Assembly: GCA_036320915.1 (NCBI GenBank)
Contig: JAXBDG010000020.1
Coordinates: 1 to 64,000 of the forward strand
Length of the DNA stretch: 64,000 nucleotides
Source of the DNA: Linnemannia elongata
Lineage: Eukaryota > Mortierellomycota > Mortierellomycetes > Mortierellales > Mortierellaceae
Direction: 5' to 3'
A model generated the notes under the pieces. That model saw only the letters and a program-made list of their open reading frames with translations, ran no database searches and had not been told where the DNA came from. Shown here one piece after another: positions 49,821 through 60,649 of the stretch. The stretch's first letter is position 1; each line of letters opens with the position of its first letter. The translations under genes and the position numbers were made by a program.

Positions 49821-51665
49821 TTACGCGTAAAACTCATTGGCCTGGATGAAGCCTACGGTAACATGCGGCATCCTCGTCCGCCATCGCGCAACAAGTTCCT
49901 CTGCACCATCAACTTCCTCCATATCCCATCCAACCCTCCACAAAAACTTCAGTCCTTCAACCGCCTCCAGTACTTCCTCCAACTCGACTCCATAACAACG
50001 GGCTAGATCCAACATCTTCAGCGCCGTCGATCGGGTTCCCAACCCCTTCACAAATTCTCTCGTCAAGGCCCACTTGCCCAACAACTGCAGACATTGCAGT
50101 TTTTGAAGTGACAGAATTGGTTCGAGGGGGTTGCCTGGTTGGTCACAGGAGAAGAACCCGTTGACCATGAGTTTGAAGGATATCAGGTTTGGACATGAGC
50201 GCAGAACTCCGAAATGGAACTCGAGGGCAATGTCACCCTGGAGCTGAAGGTCGACCAGGAAGGGCATCTCGACTTGGAGTAATGGGTATCCCCATGTGAT
50301 CGAGGGTTTCTCGACAGTGTGGCGCTCCATCGATGTCACCTTGAGGATTCGGAGTGTCTGGCTCAGACCGACAGGGGCGTTCTCGAGGGCATTGCGGAGG
50401 TTATTATGATGACCCGAGATGTACAGCTTCTCCACTGGTGGCAGGACCGCAGTTCCGTCTGTCAAGGCGTTCCTCACTGGCATCAGCGGAGAAGTTGTCG
50501 TCGAGGTCGAAGCGATTGCTCCTGCTGCAGCTGTTGCTGACTGGTCAACGTCAGAAAGAGAGTCAGGATGGAAGCGGGACTTGAAAAGATAGGCCACATC
50601 GCGGAACGTGTCCTCTGCAGGCACATACAGATCCAATACCTTCAACCCTTTGCACCGCAGCATGAAACTGCACCCCTTGTCTGGCGCAACCCCCTCACCA
50701 TAATCCATCACCAACCGGAACAAATCTTCCACAGGGACCTGGTCAATCATCGGCCAGGCACCACTCCACGACCTGGTATCCAACTCTGTCAATGTACGAT
50801 ACGCCTGTGGGAGCAAGACCAGGTCGCGTCGGCTGTTGGTATCATCGTCGTCAAACTCGGAGGCTTTGTACCGTCTGAGATTGCTGAGGTGCGAGTTGGG
50901 ATCATCACCATCATAACACCTGTTGTCGTACTCGCTGTGTCCTCCCATCTGGAGCTCTCGAAGCGTTCCATGGGTCTCGTTGTGAGTCTTGATCCAATCG
51001 ACCATCTCCTGAAGATTCTCGTCCGTGACACACTCCATCCTGTGCAGCTCTATCCGGCGGAGGCACTTGAGTCTCGGGATCATCCCCATAAAGGATTTCA
51101 CTCGAGGGGTGGCCATGCAAATCGACAGGGCACGTTCGCCACAATGGCGCAGAAACACCCTGTCCAGCTGTGCAAGGACGACTTGGCTCTGTGTGCGAGA
51201 GAACGTGGCAAACACCTTGGGAATCGCCCGTGAGGCCAAGAAGGAATGGTCGATTCGCCGGTAATGGTAAAAGTATCCTCGACTGATCTCCGGGATCGCT
51301 GCTGCACTTTGCAAGGTATCAATTGCAGTATTGCTGGTCCAGTCTTCCTGCTCGTCGTCCTCGTCGGTGTAGGCCAAGGGGGGCAATTGGGCTCGGAGGG
51401 TTGGATCGAGCTCCGAGATGAATAGGCGGAGGAGGTGCTCTAACCGCTCGGCCTTTTCGTCCTCGGACCAGGTACCCCGGGAGCGGACGATGAGGAAGGG
51501 GTTCAGGTAGAGGATTGGGGTGGTGAGTTGGAAGAGGGTCTTGTTGACACGCAGAAGGGAGCAGAGGGTTGGTAGTTGGTTGAACTGTAGGTAGGACAGG
51601 ACGAGTTGAATGCATTCCTGGAGCAGGGCTGGTGTCTTGTTTGATTGTGATGTCTGTTGGTCCAT
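49821..51665 (-). CDS. F-box/leucine-rich-repeat-like protein, 614 residues
   Basis: Single exon. The first in-frame ATG is at 51665. The frame extends about 50 codons further upstream but without an ATG. Residues about 10-55 (ECIQLVLSYLQFNQLPTLCSLLRVNKTLFQLTTPILYLNP) have the pattern of a degenerate F-box: a helix with leucines, then the V-N-K-x-F and PILY-x-NP signature common in fungal F-box-like proteins. The rest is leucine-rich with repeated LRRIELHRMECVTDENLQEM, LKVLDLYVP, VDLQLQGDI, LQCLQLLGKWA and LKMLDLARCYGV segments that fit LRR strands. By analogy it would be an SCF substrate receptor, with unknown targets. Such proteins form large, fast-evolving families in Mortierella-like fungi, so orthology cannot be assigned. 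Confidence 0.68.
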   Translation of the reverse strand: MDQQTSQSNKTPALLQECIQLVLSYLQFNQLPTLCSLLRVNKTLFQLTTPILYLNPFLIVRSRGTWSEDEKAERLEHLLRLFISELDPTLRAQLPPLAYTDEDDEQEDWTSNTAIDTLQSAAAIPEISRGYFYHYRRIDHSFLASRAIPKVFATFSRTQSQVVLAQLDRVFLRHCGERALSICMATPRVKSFMGMIPRLKCLRRIELHRMECVTDENLQEMVDWIKTHNETHGTLRELQMGGHSEYDNRCYDGDDPNSHLSNLRRYKASEFDDDDTNSRRDLVLLPQAYRTLTELDTRSWSGAWPMIDQVPVEDLFRLVMDYGEGVAPDKGCSFMLRCKGLKVLDLYVPAEDTFRDVAYLFKSRFHPDSLSDVDQSATAAAGAIASTSTTTSPLMPVRNALTDGTAVLPPVEKLYISGHHNNLRNALENAPVGLSQTLRILKVTSMERHTVEKPSITWGYPLLQVEMPFLVDLQLQGDIALEFHFGVLRSCPNLISFKLMVNGFFSCDQPGNPLEPILSLQKLQCLQLLGKWALTREFVKGLGTRSTALKMLDLARCYGVELEEVLEAVEGLKFLWRVGWDMEEVDGAEELVARWRTRMPHVTVGFIQANEFYA

Positions 51666-52740
51666 TGTCGATCTTGGGCTGGTTGATCCGTTGTCCGTGA
51701 TGAGAATTGTTTTTGTGTGTTGAATGAAGAAGAACGAAGAAAGTAAAGAAGTGATCGTTTTGTGCTCCAAAGGACAACTACCCCTTTTTTTTTTCTTTTG
51801 CTTGCTCAAAGACAAACATACTGCGGTCCATCCAACTCCAGCTCCAAAGCGCTAACTCGCCTTGTCGCAGTTACTTGCTCTCTCTCCACACGTGATATAT
51901 ACGCGGTGCCTGCGGTGGAAGCTAGATGGACTCAGACGCGGTCGCGTAATATCCTTGAAGGCAAGTAGTAGAGTAAACCGTGTTGATCTATGGGATAGTT
52001 TGCTTGGAAAGTGATTATGGTAGTAGAATAGGCCGGAGCGCTCGGCATATGAATGCTTCAACCGAGCCATAGCCATGCTAGAAGGCATAGTCATACCATG
52101 CCTCGGACCATGCCGTACAGTCGTAAAGCGACAGGGGTTGTTAAAGAGACAGCATTGTCATCAATACCGTTCTTCTATACACAATGAGAAGCGGTTCTGT
52201 GCGCGTTCGAAGTGCAGTGAGGCTGCAACAAAAGCACCGGCCGGACAAAAGGGCAATGTTTATGTTTATTGTTTGTTTATGCGGATGAAGAACGTTGTGT
52301 GTCTATGAATGACCATGTTTCTGTGCACAGTAAGGGTGCGCTCGGTTGAGAGCTGCCTTTGTTTGTTTCTCCACACGAAAAAAAGAGAGAACCATGAACA
52401 AGAACAAGGGCCGGTGCGATGTAAAGGAATCAACCCAATCAACTTTTCATTCTCTCAAACTCATCGTGCCCCTCCTTCGCATTCACCTTCCGTAAACACT
52501 ACTTCTTCCCCATCATTCTCCCAAAAGAAAAATGTCGGCTCCAGGAACTTGTTCACTTCTTTGCTTATCCCTTTTTTCCGAACTTTGGTTATTGTACTTT
52601 TTACATTTTTTTCTTTACTTTTCTCTTCAATCCCCACACTCTCACGCCTTTCCTCCTCCTCACTTCACGAACAATTCAACTTTTATTTCCTCCACATTCA
52701 TCGGTATCACAACCAAAGAACCCAAAAAATATCACCAAAC
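51666..52740. promoter_or_regulatory. Divergent promoter region, F-box gene and FAT1
   Basis: The genes run apart from here. 52440-52735 is pyrimidine-rich on the plus strand and forms the FAT1 leader, ending in a CAAAC-ATGG start context. Between 51950 and 52300 the DNA is mixed, with no gene seen. Confidence 0.5.
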
Positions 52741-55714
52741 ATGGTATCTGTCACTGGTGCATTGGCCCTGGTCTCAGCCGGACTCTACCTCGACGGCCGG
52801 ACACGCTTCTCCCGCGACCTCAACTTTGGCATCCCTGGCCTCAGAACCAAACTCTGGTAGGACAGCCCTACTTACACTCTTTTCTTATTTTTCGTCTCTC
52901 ATATTCTCAGTACATTTTGGGAAAAGCCTTCGTTTGTTCTGACAAACTGTCTATTCTGATTGAGAAAAAAAAATAGGTTCCAGAAACTTGTGAACAGTAA
53001 TGATATTAGCATGTACAACCGGTTCGAAGACCAATGTCTCCTTCGCCCATATTCAGTAGCCCTCATCTTCGAGGACCACTCCTATACCTGGCGCGATCTC
53101 GAACTGGCCTCTAATCGGATGGCGCACTGGTACACAGCCCGTGGTATCGGCCCCAAAGACCGCGTCGCCATGTTCATGTCCAACTCGCCCTTCTTTGTCA
53201 TCTCCTGGCTAGCCCTCCTCAAGATCAAAGCCGTCGCAGCCTTTATCAACAACCAAATCGTCGGACCCGTGTTGTTGCATTCTTTAAAGACTGCCAACTC
53301 GGATTTGTTGGTGTTTGATTATGAGCTACGCGGTGCGTTAGAAGAGTCGATTCTAGATATCCGGGAGTTGGGGTACAAGACCATTGTGACGGTGACGCCC
53401 AAGGACCAGGTCTTGACGAGGTTTGATGAGTATTTGAAGGGACCTGAGGAGAGGTTCTTTGATTTCATGGAGTGGCAGCAATGTTCGGCTGAGGGGTTCT
53501 CGAGAGCCTCGAGGGAGGATGTGGTCATTGGTGATGCAGTCGCACTCATTTATACCAGTGGTACCACCGGGTTCCCCAAAGCCGCCGTCATGGATCATGG
53601 ACGCTGTACTCGTATGTTTACTTTTTTCTCTTTGTCTGAGATGTATAGGTCCTCGGCTTGCATCGCTTGGGTCGTTCTAACACAGTTTGTTTGTCACTTT
53701 ATTTAATACATGGCATTTTAGTGGCAATCAGTGTATGGACGGGCATCTGTAGTATCACCGAGAAGGATCGCACCTATGACTGTTTGCCCCTTTACCACTC
53801 TGCAGGAGGTAATCATCCCCTAGCCATTACTGTTATGGATCCTTTTCGAAGCCCCTTTTTTTGGGGTTGTTCTGTAGATAGAATATGATGGTGGCTGACA
53901 GGTTATTTCCTTTTTTTTGGGAGTAGCTATCATTGGCATTGGTCAGAGCTGGATCTCGGGAAGCTCGGTCGTCTTGGCTCGCAAGTTCTCCACGACGGGA
54001 TTCTGGAAAGATGGTACGTCCGTCCAATTGAACCTGAGAGACATAAGAAAAGACAAAAGCAATGTTCCGACCCACTGACATTGACTTGTACTCTTCCATC
54101 GCTGACAACATGAAACTTAGTGCGGGAGCATGATGTGACATTGATCCAGTACATCGGAGAACTCTGTCGCTACCTCGTCAATACTCCCGAGGATCCAGAA
54201 CTCGACAAGGCTCACAAGGTCCGTCTGATGTTTGGCAACGGATTGAGACCTGATATCTGGCGCAAGTTCCAGGAGCGCTTTGGGGTCACCACCGTCTTTG
54301 AGTCTTATACCATGAGTGAAGGTAAAAAGCTAGGATAGCGTTCGTAGGAAATAGGGCGTATTCCTTCCTAAGTGTTTGTTAGCGAACGAAGGAAACCACC
54401 TGTTAACATTTACCTTTTTTTTTTTTTTTTTTTTTTTTTCCTTTTTCGCATCCCCCTTCATTGCGACCGTGCCAATAGCAACAAGTGCGTTGTTCAACCT
54501 CACAAGCGGCGAGGATGGTGCTGGAGCTGTTGGGTAAGAAAATGATGATATGGAACTCTTGCCCATCTCAAATGTTTGCACCATCCGCGACCTTTAATTA
54601 CTGTTTGTTTAACAGATACTTCCTTCATTTTTTCTCAATCGTGTAGATTTCGTGGTCCACTTGTCCGGTAGGTTCCTTTCTAGAATGTCTGGATGTGCAA
54701 AAAAGATACACAAAGCGATCGTGTTGTTAACTTCCAATCGTTTGACATTGTACAAAAAAATAGTGCTTTCCAAGGTGGACTTCGTATTGTGAAGGTGGAT
54801 CTCGACACCGAGGAGCTCATCAAGGACAAGAACGGCTACTGCATCGAAGTAAATCATGCTTTCTACTGTACCGCTACAGCAGCAACAACAATGAAACAGT
54901 GAGAGGAACACAACACGCCCTTAACCATACTTCGATTTCACTCACTTTCAAACCGTGTTAGTGTGCACCAGGAGAGACAGGAGAGCTGATAACACTAGCA
55001 GACAGCAAAAAGATGGAAAACCGCTTCGTCGGCTACTACAATCAGCCAAAACTCTCCCAGGCAAAACTAATCCAGAACGCATTCGTCCAAGGCGACCAAT
55101 ACATGCGCACCGGCGACCTCCTCTACAGGACCAAGGACAACTTTTGGTATTTCGCGGATCGTGCAGGGGACACGTTTAGGTGGAAGGGCGAGAACGTGTC
55201 AACAGCCGAGGTGGCGGATACGTTAGGTCATGTGGAAGGGATTGCGTCTTGTACGGTCTATGGGGTAACGGTCCCGGGACAGGATGGAAGGGCGGGGATG
55301 GTTGCTGTCGTTTTGAAGGATTCTTATTGGGAGGAGGATAAGAATGTTTCTGTTCCAGCTTTCGCTCCTCCAGTCGAACAAGTGTCCGATACAGCTGAAG
55401 TAGGAGCATCTACTGTTCCTGGCACAGTCCCGCAGAAGCTGAACGAAAAGGCGCTGGAAGAGTTCATGGACAGACTCGCCAAATACGCCAGCAAACGTCT
55501 CCCCTCCTACGCGATCCCCCGGTTCGTTCGGATCTGCGAGTCCGAACTCGAAATTACAGGGACGTTCAAGAACAAGAAGGTCGAGCTCAAGAAGGAAGGA
55601 TTTGATCTCGAGAAGGTTCATGAGCGACTTTATTGGTGGACTCCCAAGGGCCGGTATGTGCTCTTTGGACGCAAGCAGTTGGGTGAACTTCATGCCGGAC
55701 GCGCTCGTCTCTGA
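52741..55714 (+). CDS. FAT1: Very-long-chain acyl-CoA synthetase / fatty-acid transporter (Fat1/FATP)
   Basis: I read nine exons: 52741-52856, 52977-53611, 53722-53808, 53927-54013, 54121-54321, 54479-54533, 54647-54667, 54764-54848 and 54962-55714, giving 679 residues. An N-terminal hydrophobic segment precedes the adenylate-forming domain. The AMP-binding P-loop IYTSGTTGFPK lies at residues 230-240, DRTYDCLPLYHSAG follows, and FESYTMSEG is the A5-type motif. The FATP/VLACS signature is complete at about 478-514 (RTGDLLYRT, FADRAGDTFRWKGENVSTAEV), and a C-terminal PSYAIPRFVRI...GTFKNKKVELKKEGFD holds the catalytic-lysine region. The family activates long and very-long fatty acids with ATP and CoA at ER, lipid droplet or plasma membrane. 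Exon 7 is only 21 nt. Intron 5 contains a T run at 54415-54439. Start choice: first ATG after the leader. Confidence 0.95.
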
Positions 55715-56215
55715 GGTTCGAGAGGGTTGTTGTTTAGGTCTGAAGTAACAACATGCTCGTTAGCTGTGGTACACTTTTTTTTTGTAGAGTTCATTGCAAC
55801 TGCTAGAAGAACCTTACATACACCTTCATTATTTCACTTTTGGTCACGCTCTCTGACACAAGGCATCTTGTTTTTTTTGTCTCTCGCAGAATGGAAAAGT
55901 GAAGCAGCAACGACGAGGACAGTTGACCGATCAATATGAAGCAAGGAGCATTATGCGATTCTTATTTCCCACTGACCGCGGAATTACTCAAAAAAAAAAA
56001 AAAAAAATGCTTCAGCTGCTTGTGAAAGATGTCCATTGGTCCGGAATGTTCTTTTATTTCAAGCATATATACATATTTGCAATGGTTTGCTGTGTGGATC
56101 TCTTTTGGTCACTCAGAGCTGGATGCATGTATGATGACCAGCACCACTTTGCAGAATGTTTGGGCGATTTCTTCCAGTATACCTGATCGTACAATAAAAT
56201 GCTAAACGACACTCC
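55715..56215. other. Convergent 3' ends of FAT1 and the RING gene
   Basis: The 500 bp between the FAT1 stop and the RING-gene stop contain an A run near 55990-56007 and AATAAAA at about 56196. No gene is seen. Confidence 0.6.
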
Positions 56216-57538
56216 CTACGAGGCTGATGAGGTTAAAGTCAGAGGTGGTGGCATGGGCTGGTAGAGAACACTATTATTCCATCGCTTGACCGTCCAGCGC
56301 TTCTTTACAACACGTCGCATCTCCCGAACAAACAGTCTTGCCATGTCTAGTTCACTCCAGCTCTTCTTGGAAGGCGTCAACGCGATCCACTGAGCGACCT
56401 CCAGTTCAATAGCATCCCACTCGGACGGCTGTTTGTCCTTATTCTCCAATGCCTGACACTTGTGAGCTGGTCCTGCTCCTCCTCGTAAAAACAGCGCCGA
56501 AGACATACTGCTGCCATGCCGGACAAACAGACTAATGATCAAGTCGAGAATAATCGGATCGACTGGCCGATCACCAGAATCCGTCAGCACCGCCAAGTCC
56601 TGCTGCAGAAATGGTATCAAAAAAGTCACATCGATCGGTCGGATCTCGTCTGAGAGTGGGAAATCCTGTTCTGGGGTAGGTTCAAGTCCGAGGGCGTAGA
56701 CTTCTTGTCGGCTTGCTCTCCATCCAGCTGCATCTGTGTCTGAATCCTTGCCTCCCTCTGCAGTGGAGTTAGTTTCATCTGTCGATCCGTGTCCTTCTCT
56801 CAACTGTCCGCGCGTGAAAAGGTTCACATGTGAGGAGAAGAGCGCGTCAGAGTCGTAAGGGTGGCTGTCGATGGGCGTAGTCGACCGGGATCGAGATCGA
56901 GATCGAGAGCTGGACCGCGAATGTGACCGGGGCCTCTTTTTGTGGCTGTCGCTGCTGCGTCTTCCAGCAAGCCTTTGATCCTCTTGCTGATGGACAGACT
57001 CGCATCCGTCCACATCCTCGCTCTCCGAGGCTCCACCGGTTGTTGAAGCTGACCTGTCATCCAAAGCAGCGCCACCTTCCTGAAGATCTCCCTCCATGCT
57101 TGCCAGATCCAGTTGCTCCTGCTTCACCTCATCCTTTCTCGCCTGTACCGCTACATTTCTCAGCGCCTCCCTCCACGTAAGCCCTCCAGCAGCTGCTGCC
57201 TCCCGCCGGTCCCTCCAACGATCTGGACGATTCGCATAAAACGGTAAAGAGCTTGTCACAGTAATAGTGTTAAGCACCCCAAGAGCAGTGTCAGCTCCCC
57301 AGTGGATCTGATCCGGTTTAGACTTGCACAGAGGGCAGAGGGCCGAGACGTCTACCCAGGCAGATAGACACGACGCACAGAATGAGTGCATGCACGGTGA
57401 GAGGTATACTCGTCCCGTGTACGGCGCGAGACATATCGCGCAGATCGGGTCTGTGTTACTGGTTTCGTCTTTGCCGTCCCTGTCGTCCCTGTCGCCTTGG
57501 GTGTTGTTGTTGAGGTTTTGCGTCTTCTTGTGTGACAT
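56216..57538 (-). CDS. RING-finger SR-rich protein resembling TOPORS E3 ligase
   Basis: Single exon, 440 residues from the ATG at 57538. The C3HC4 RING lies at residues 33-71: Cys33, Cys36, Cys49, His51, Cys54, Cys57, Cys68 and Cys71, with the CMHSFCASCLSAW and CPLCKSKPDQIHW context typical of TOPORS-like RINGs. A central low-complexity part contains an RS dipeptide-rich stretch (HSRSSSRSRSRSRS) after acidic and Ser-rich sequence. The C-terminal half has helical segments (PIDVTFLIPFLQQDLAVLTD; PIILDLIISLFVRHGSSM; ELDMARLFVREMRRVVKKRW) consistent with the conserved C-terminal domain of TOPORS-like proteins. TOPORS acts as ubiquitin and SUMO ligase in the nucleus. The fungal homologue's role is inferred. 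Its ATG lies only 173 bp beyond the stop of the next minus-strand gene upstream. Confidence 0.75.
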   Translation of the reverse strand: MSHKKTQNLNNNTQGDRDDRDGKDETSNTDPICAICLAPYTGRVYLSPCMHSFCASCLSAWVDVSALCPLCKSKPDQIHWGADTALGVLNTITVTSSLPFYANRPDRWRDRREAAAAGGLTWREALRNVAVQARKDEVKQEQLDLASMEGDLQEGGAALDDRSASTTGGASESEDVDGCESVHQQEDQRLAGRRSSDSHKKRPRSHSRSSSRSRSRSRSTTPIDSHPYDSDALFSSHVNLFTRGQLREGHGSTDETNSTAEGGKDSDTDAAGWRASRQEVYALGLEPTPEQDFPLSDEIRPIDVTFLIPFLQQDLAVLTDSGDRPVDPIILDLIISLFVRHGSSMSSALFLRGGAGPAHKCQALENKDKQPSEWDAIELEVAQWIALTPSKKSWSELDMARLFVREMRRVVKKRWTVKRWNNSVLYQPMPPPLTLTSSAS

Positions 57539-57711
57539 GGCGACAGGTGGGTGGGTAGAGAAGGTTGATGTATTGAGAATGAGAATGAGAAAGGAGAAGG
57601 GAGAAAGAGATGCAAAAGGCAAAAAAAAGCCGGGAGTTACATAAGAAATGATCACATGATGTTTTAATACAAAGGGGGAATAGCATGAAAGAAAGAAAAA
57701 GGCGTTAACGT

Positions 57712-60649
57712 CTATGCCCTGCGCTTGGACTTGTTGTTGTTGCCTTTGGATTTCGTCTTGCTGCTGCCACTGGACTTCTTATCCTTCTTGTTCGCTACAG
57801 GAGGGAGCGTTTCATCGTCATGGCGACGATCAAGGTAGTCAACCTCCTGGTCCGTAATAGGTATCTCCGACTCGTCGTGGTCATCATGTCCTGCTTCCTG
57901 CTGCTGATCCTGACCCTCCACTTCAGACTCGTCCAAGGCCTCTTCCTCGTCCTGCGAGGTCATGGGCTCGTCGTTCCCATCCTCTGCTCCTGACTCCTCA
58001 GAGCCTTCTTCTCCATTGCCCTCCTCAGTACCATCACCTTCTTCACTCTCCTCCTCTCCATCCTCTCCCGCCGACTCTTCCTCGTCGTTCTGTTGTTGAC
58101 GCTCGAGTTCTGCCTGACGCTGTGCCTCCTGCTCGGCCTGTATCCGTGCTCGGGTTTCGGGACGGTAATCTTTCAATTGAGCCATCTCGAGCTCGTCCGA
58201 CACGCCAGTCAGGGGTCGGTTGAGTAACTCTTCCATCTGCTTGGCGTCAGTGAGCTCTGGTTTCCTGTACTTGTCGCCCACAATAACGCCACCTGGCTTG
58301 CAATCAAAGCCCATCAGCTTCCAGTTCGAAGCACGACCCTGGCATGAGTAGCACATTGCACAACGCTTCTGGATACGATTATCACAGATCGAGATCTGAG
58401 TCCTGAAGTTGCGGTTGTCCTTGTTCTTTTTGAGCTCTGCTCGGATCCGGTTGATCCTCTCCACCATCTTGATGGGATCATCGCGTGGCTGAGACTCAAT
58501 ACTAGGCTCGTTGTCAAAATGTTTGGCGATCAGATCTTCTTCGCATACAAATGCACCGGACTGGATGCGAATGTCGTGAACAGGTTTGATTCCGTATCCG
58601 TGAAGCCAGATTCCGAGAGACTGGGCGCTGCTGGCAACAAAGTAGCGGGGCGCGGGGATAGCCAATAATGCAACAATGTCTCTCGAGAGAGTCGTCAATG
58701 TCCCGTCCGTGAACTTGGGCATCTCCCTCAAATCCATGTCGTCCAACCGAGTATTTGGAACATTCCTATCACAAATTGTCGTTGTTGTAAGCAATGTAAG
58801 TAAATGAGTTTGAAATGAGAAAAGTTCGAATATAGAGCGAGTGAGCGTGTGGCAGTGACATACTTGAAAACAAGGCCCTTCCAGAAGAACTCCTTTTTGC
58901 CTTGCTTATAAAGCTCGCCAGACAAGGTATCCATGCGAACAAGAACATCATCCTCGGTCTTGACCAGGTAGTCGAAATCTAGCTGGTCGGCCCACTTGAT
59001 GGCGTCGTACAACTTGGCACTCTTGGCGTCCGCAGTGTCGGGGGTGTTGACAATCAACAAATCGCCTGTCACCTTGTGCTCCTGCTCAATATTCTGCTCA
59101 TTCACAGTGCCATCTCCAATAATAAAGCGGTGTTTGACAACGACGGCCTTGTTGCGGGGACTGGGGAGAAGCTTCAATGTCGTCTCGCGGAACAATTGAC
59201 GGTTGCGGAAGCCCTGAGGGGTGGCAGAGGAGAGCACAATCATGCAAATAACCATGCGGTCGTCCTGCTGGCGGTCAATGAGGAAGGTGTTGGGGTTGCC
59301 TGGGGTCACTGGCTTGACGATGGGGACAGGTGGATCCTGAACATTAACGCCTCCTTGGGTGCCGTGTTCCTGCTGATATTGTCCTTGTTGCGTATAGCCC
59401 TGGGCGTTGTGCTGTCCTCGAGTAATGATCAGCATCCACGAGCACAGGCCGACGACGACCAGTGGGAGAACGAGAAAGCGAGTAACAGACTGTCCGTTGA
59501 TCTCACGCCCCATGAATCCGTCCTCGAGAGGATTAGTAACAAATCGGTCCGAGATGGTGGGGAAGCCCGCTAGTTTCATCTGAGTCCTGAACCAAGGGAG
59601 GTATGCGATCGCAAAGAGGAGAAGGGCTTGACCAAACGTGATGATGACCCAGGGACGGATAGGCTGAGAAGCGGGTCTTGACTGAATGATGATGCCAATT
59701 AAGACCCAGCTCAACAAATGTGCAAGAGAGATCCTGAGGACGACGTTGGGGGCACGATAAGACTGCAACAGGCGTTGGGTGAATGCCGTTGTGAGAAGGA
59801 AAGCCCAGTACATAGACAGACCGCACTATTAATTGCAACGGATGAGAAAAGAGGGCGTTTGGAGTTGTGGATTAGGCTTTCAGTATGACGACAGTTATGA
59901 GCACTTTGTAAAAAAATATAAAAACAAGGTGCCCTGTTGATCAGACGACAGAGCCAAGCGGAGCATTGAATGCTTGACGACGCCTTACCCAGCTGTAAAC
60001 ATAGATAAAACGCAATCATGTAGGAGAGCGAGCGCAAGACGAGTGAAAGAGAAGAAAGAATACCAATTGGATGAGTATAACAAGAACTTATGCCTGACAT
60101 AGTGCAACATCCCTCAGCCCATCAGCTAAGATTACACAAAAATGAATAAAAAAGGACGTACATGCTGGCCGTCCAAAAGTCAGATCGAGTCAAGGGTATT
60201 CCGTCCTCCATGCCAATATCCTGAGAGACCTGTCTGTCCTGTTGCTGCTGAATACTGTCAAAGAGCTTGGGGTCTCTTGCGACGTTGAGACTGTAGAGAA
60301 GTCCGAGGAAGCCAGGTCCCATGGACAGAATCCTGAGAAGAGTCAGGGCCAGACTCTGTCGTGGCCGAGAGTTATGACCGAGGTGTCCATGGAACATGAC
60401 ATGGCCGTTGATGTTGTTTCCGTTTCCGTTGGGCGAGTTTCCTCCGGCAGAGAGGAGGTGGCTATGGCTGAGAGAGGATGGTCCGAAACTGTGTCGTTTG
60501 TCCAAGGGGGGTTTGTTGGATTCCTTCAAGGCGCTCATGGAATCTCTTGCGGTGGCGGATCTGGGCGAACCTCTGTTGTGTGCCTGAGAGAGGTTGTGGG
60601 TGTTGATCACCAGGTGGTTTGAGAGAGGACGGACTGGTGTGGACGACAT
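57712..60649 (-). CDS. Polytopic-membrane GT31 (beta-1,3-galactosyl/GlcNAc transferase-like) protein
   Basis: I read exons 60649-60162, 59992-59989 (a 4-nt candidate), 59825-58864 and 58765-57712, giving 835 residues. About 90 disordered residues come first. Several membrane segments follow (about 100-125, 163-185, 190-215, 217-240 and 275-295), so the enzyme is polytopic rather than the usual single-pass type II form. The GT31 domain (about 340-580) has FRETTLK, the DxD-type TEDDVLV (Glu455-Asp457) for metal/UDP binding, MPKFTDGTLTTLSRDIVALL, and SLGIWLHGYGIKPVHD. The ED-V triplet normally before SLG is Ser-Ala-Gln (531-533). A Cys cluster (CAMCYSC) and a long Glu/Asp tail ending in Lys/Ser-rich sequence follow. 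GT31 enzymes transfer Gal or GlcNAc from UDP-sugars in the Golgi. Donor and acceptor here are unknown. Confidence 0.85.

Noticed and set aside
51666..51815. Fifty-codon upstream extension of the F-box-like protein
   Set aside because: It would start at TTG and its sequence looks like untranslated leader. The ATG at 51665 is preferred.
59989..60093. A 105-nt second exon of the GT31 gene instead of the 4-nt exon
   Set aside because: It is open after the first exon but leaves the wrong phase for the next exon, whose frame is fixed by the conserved protein.
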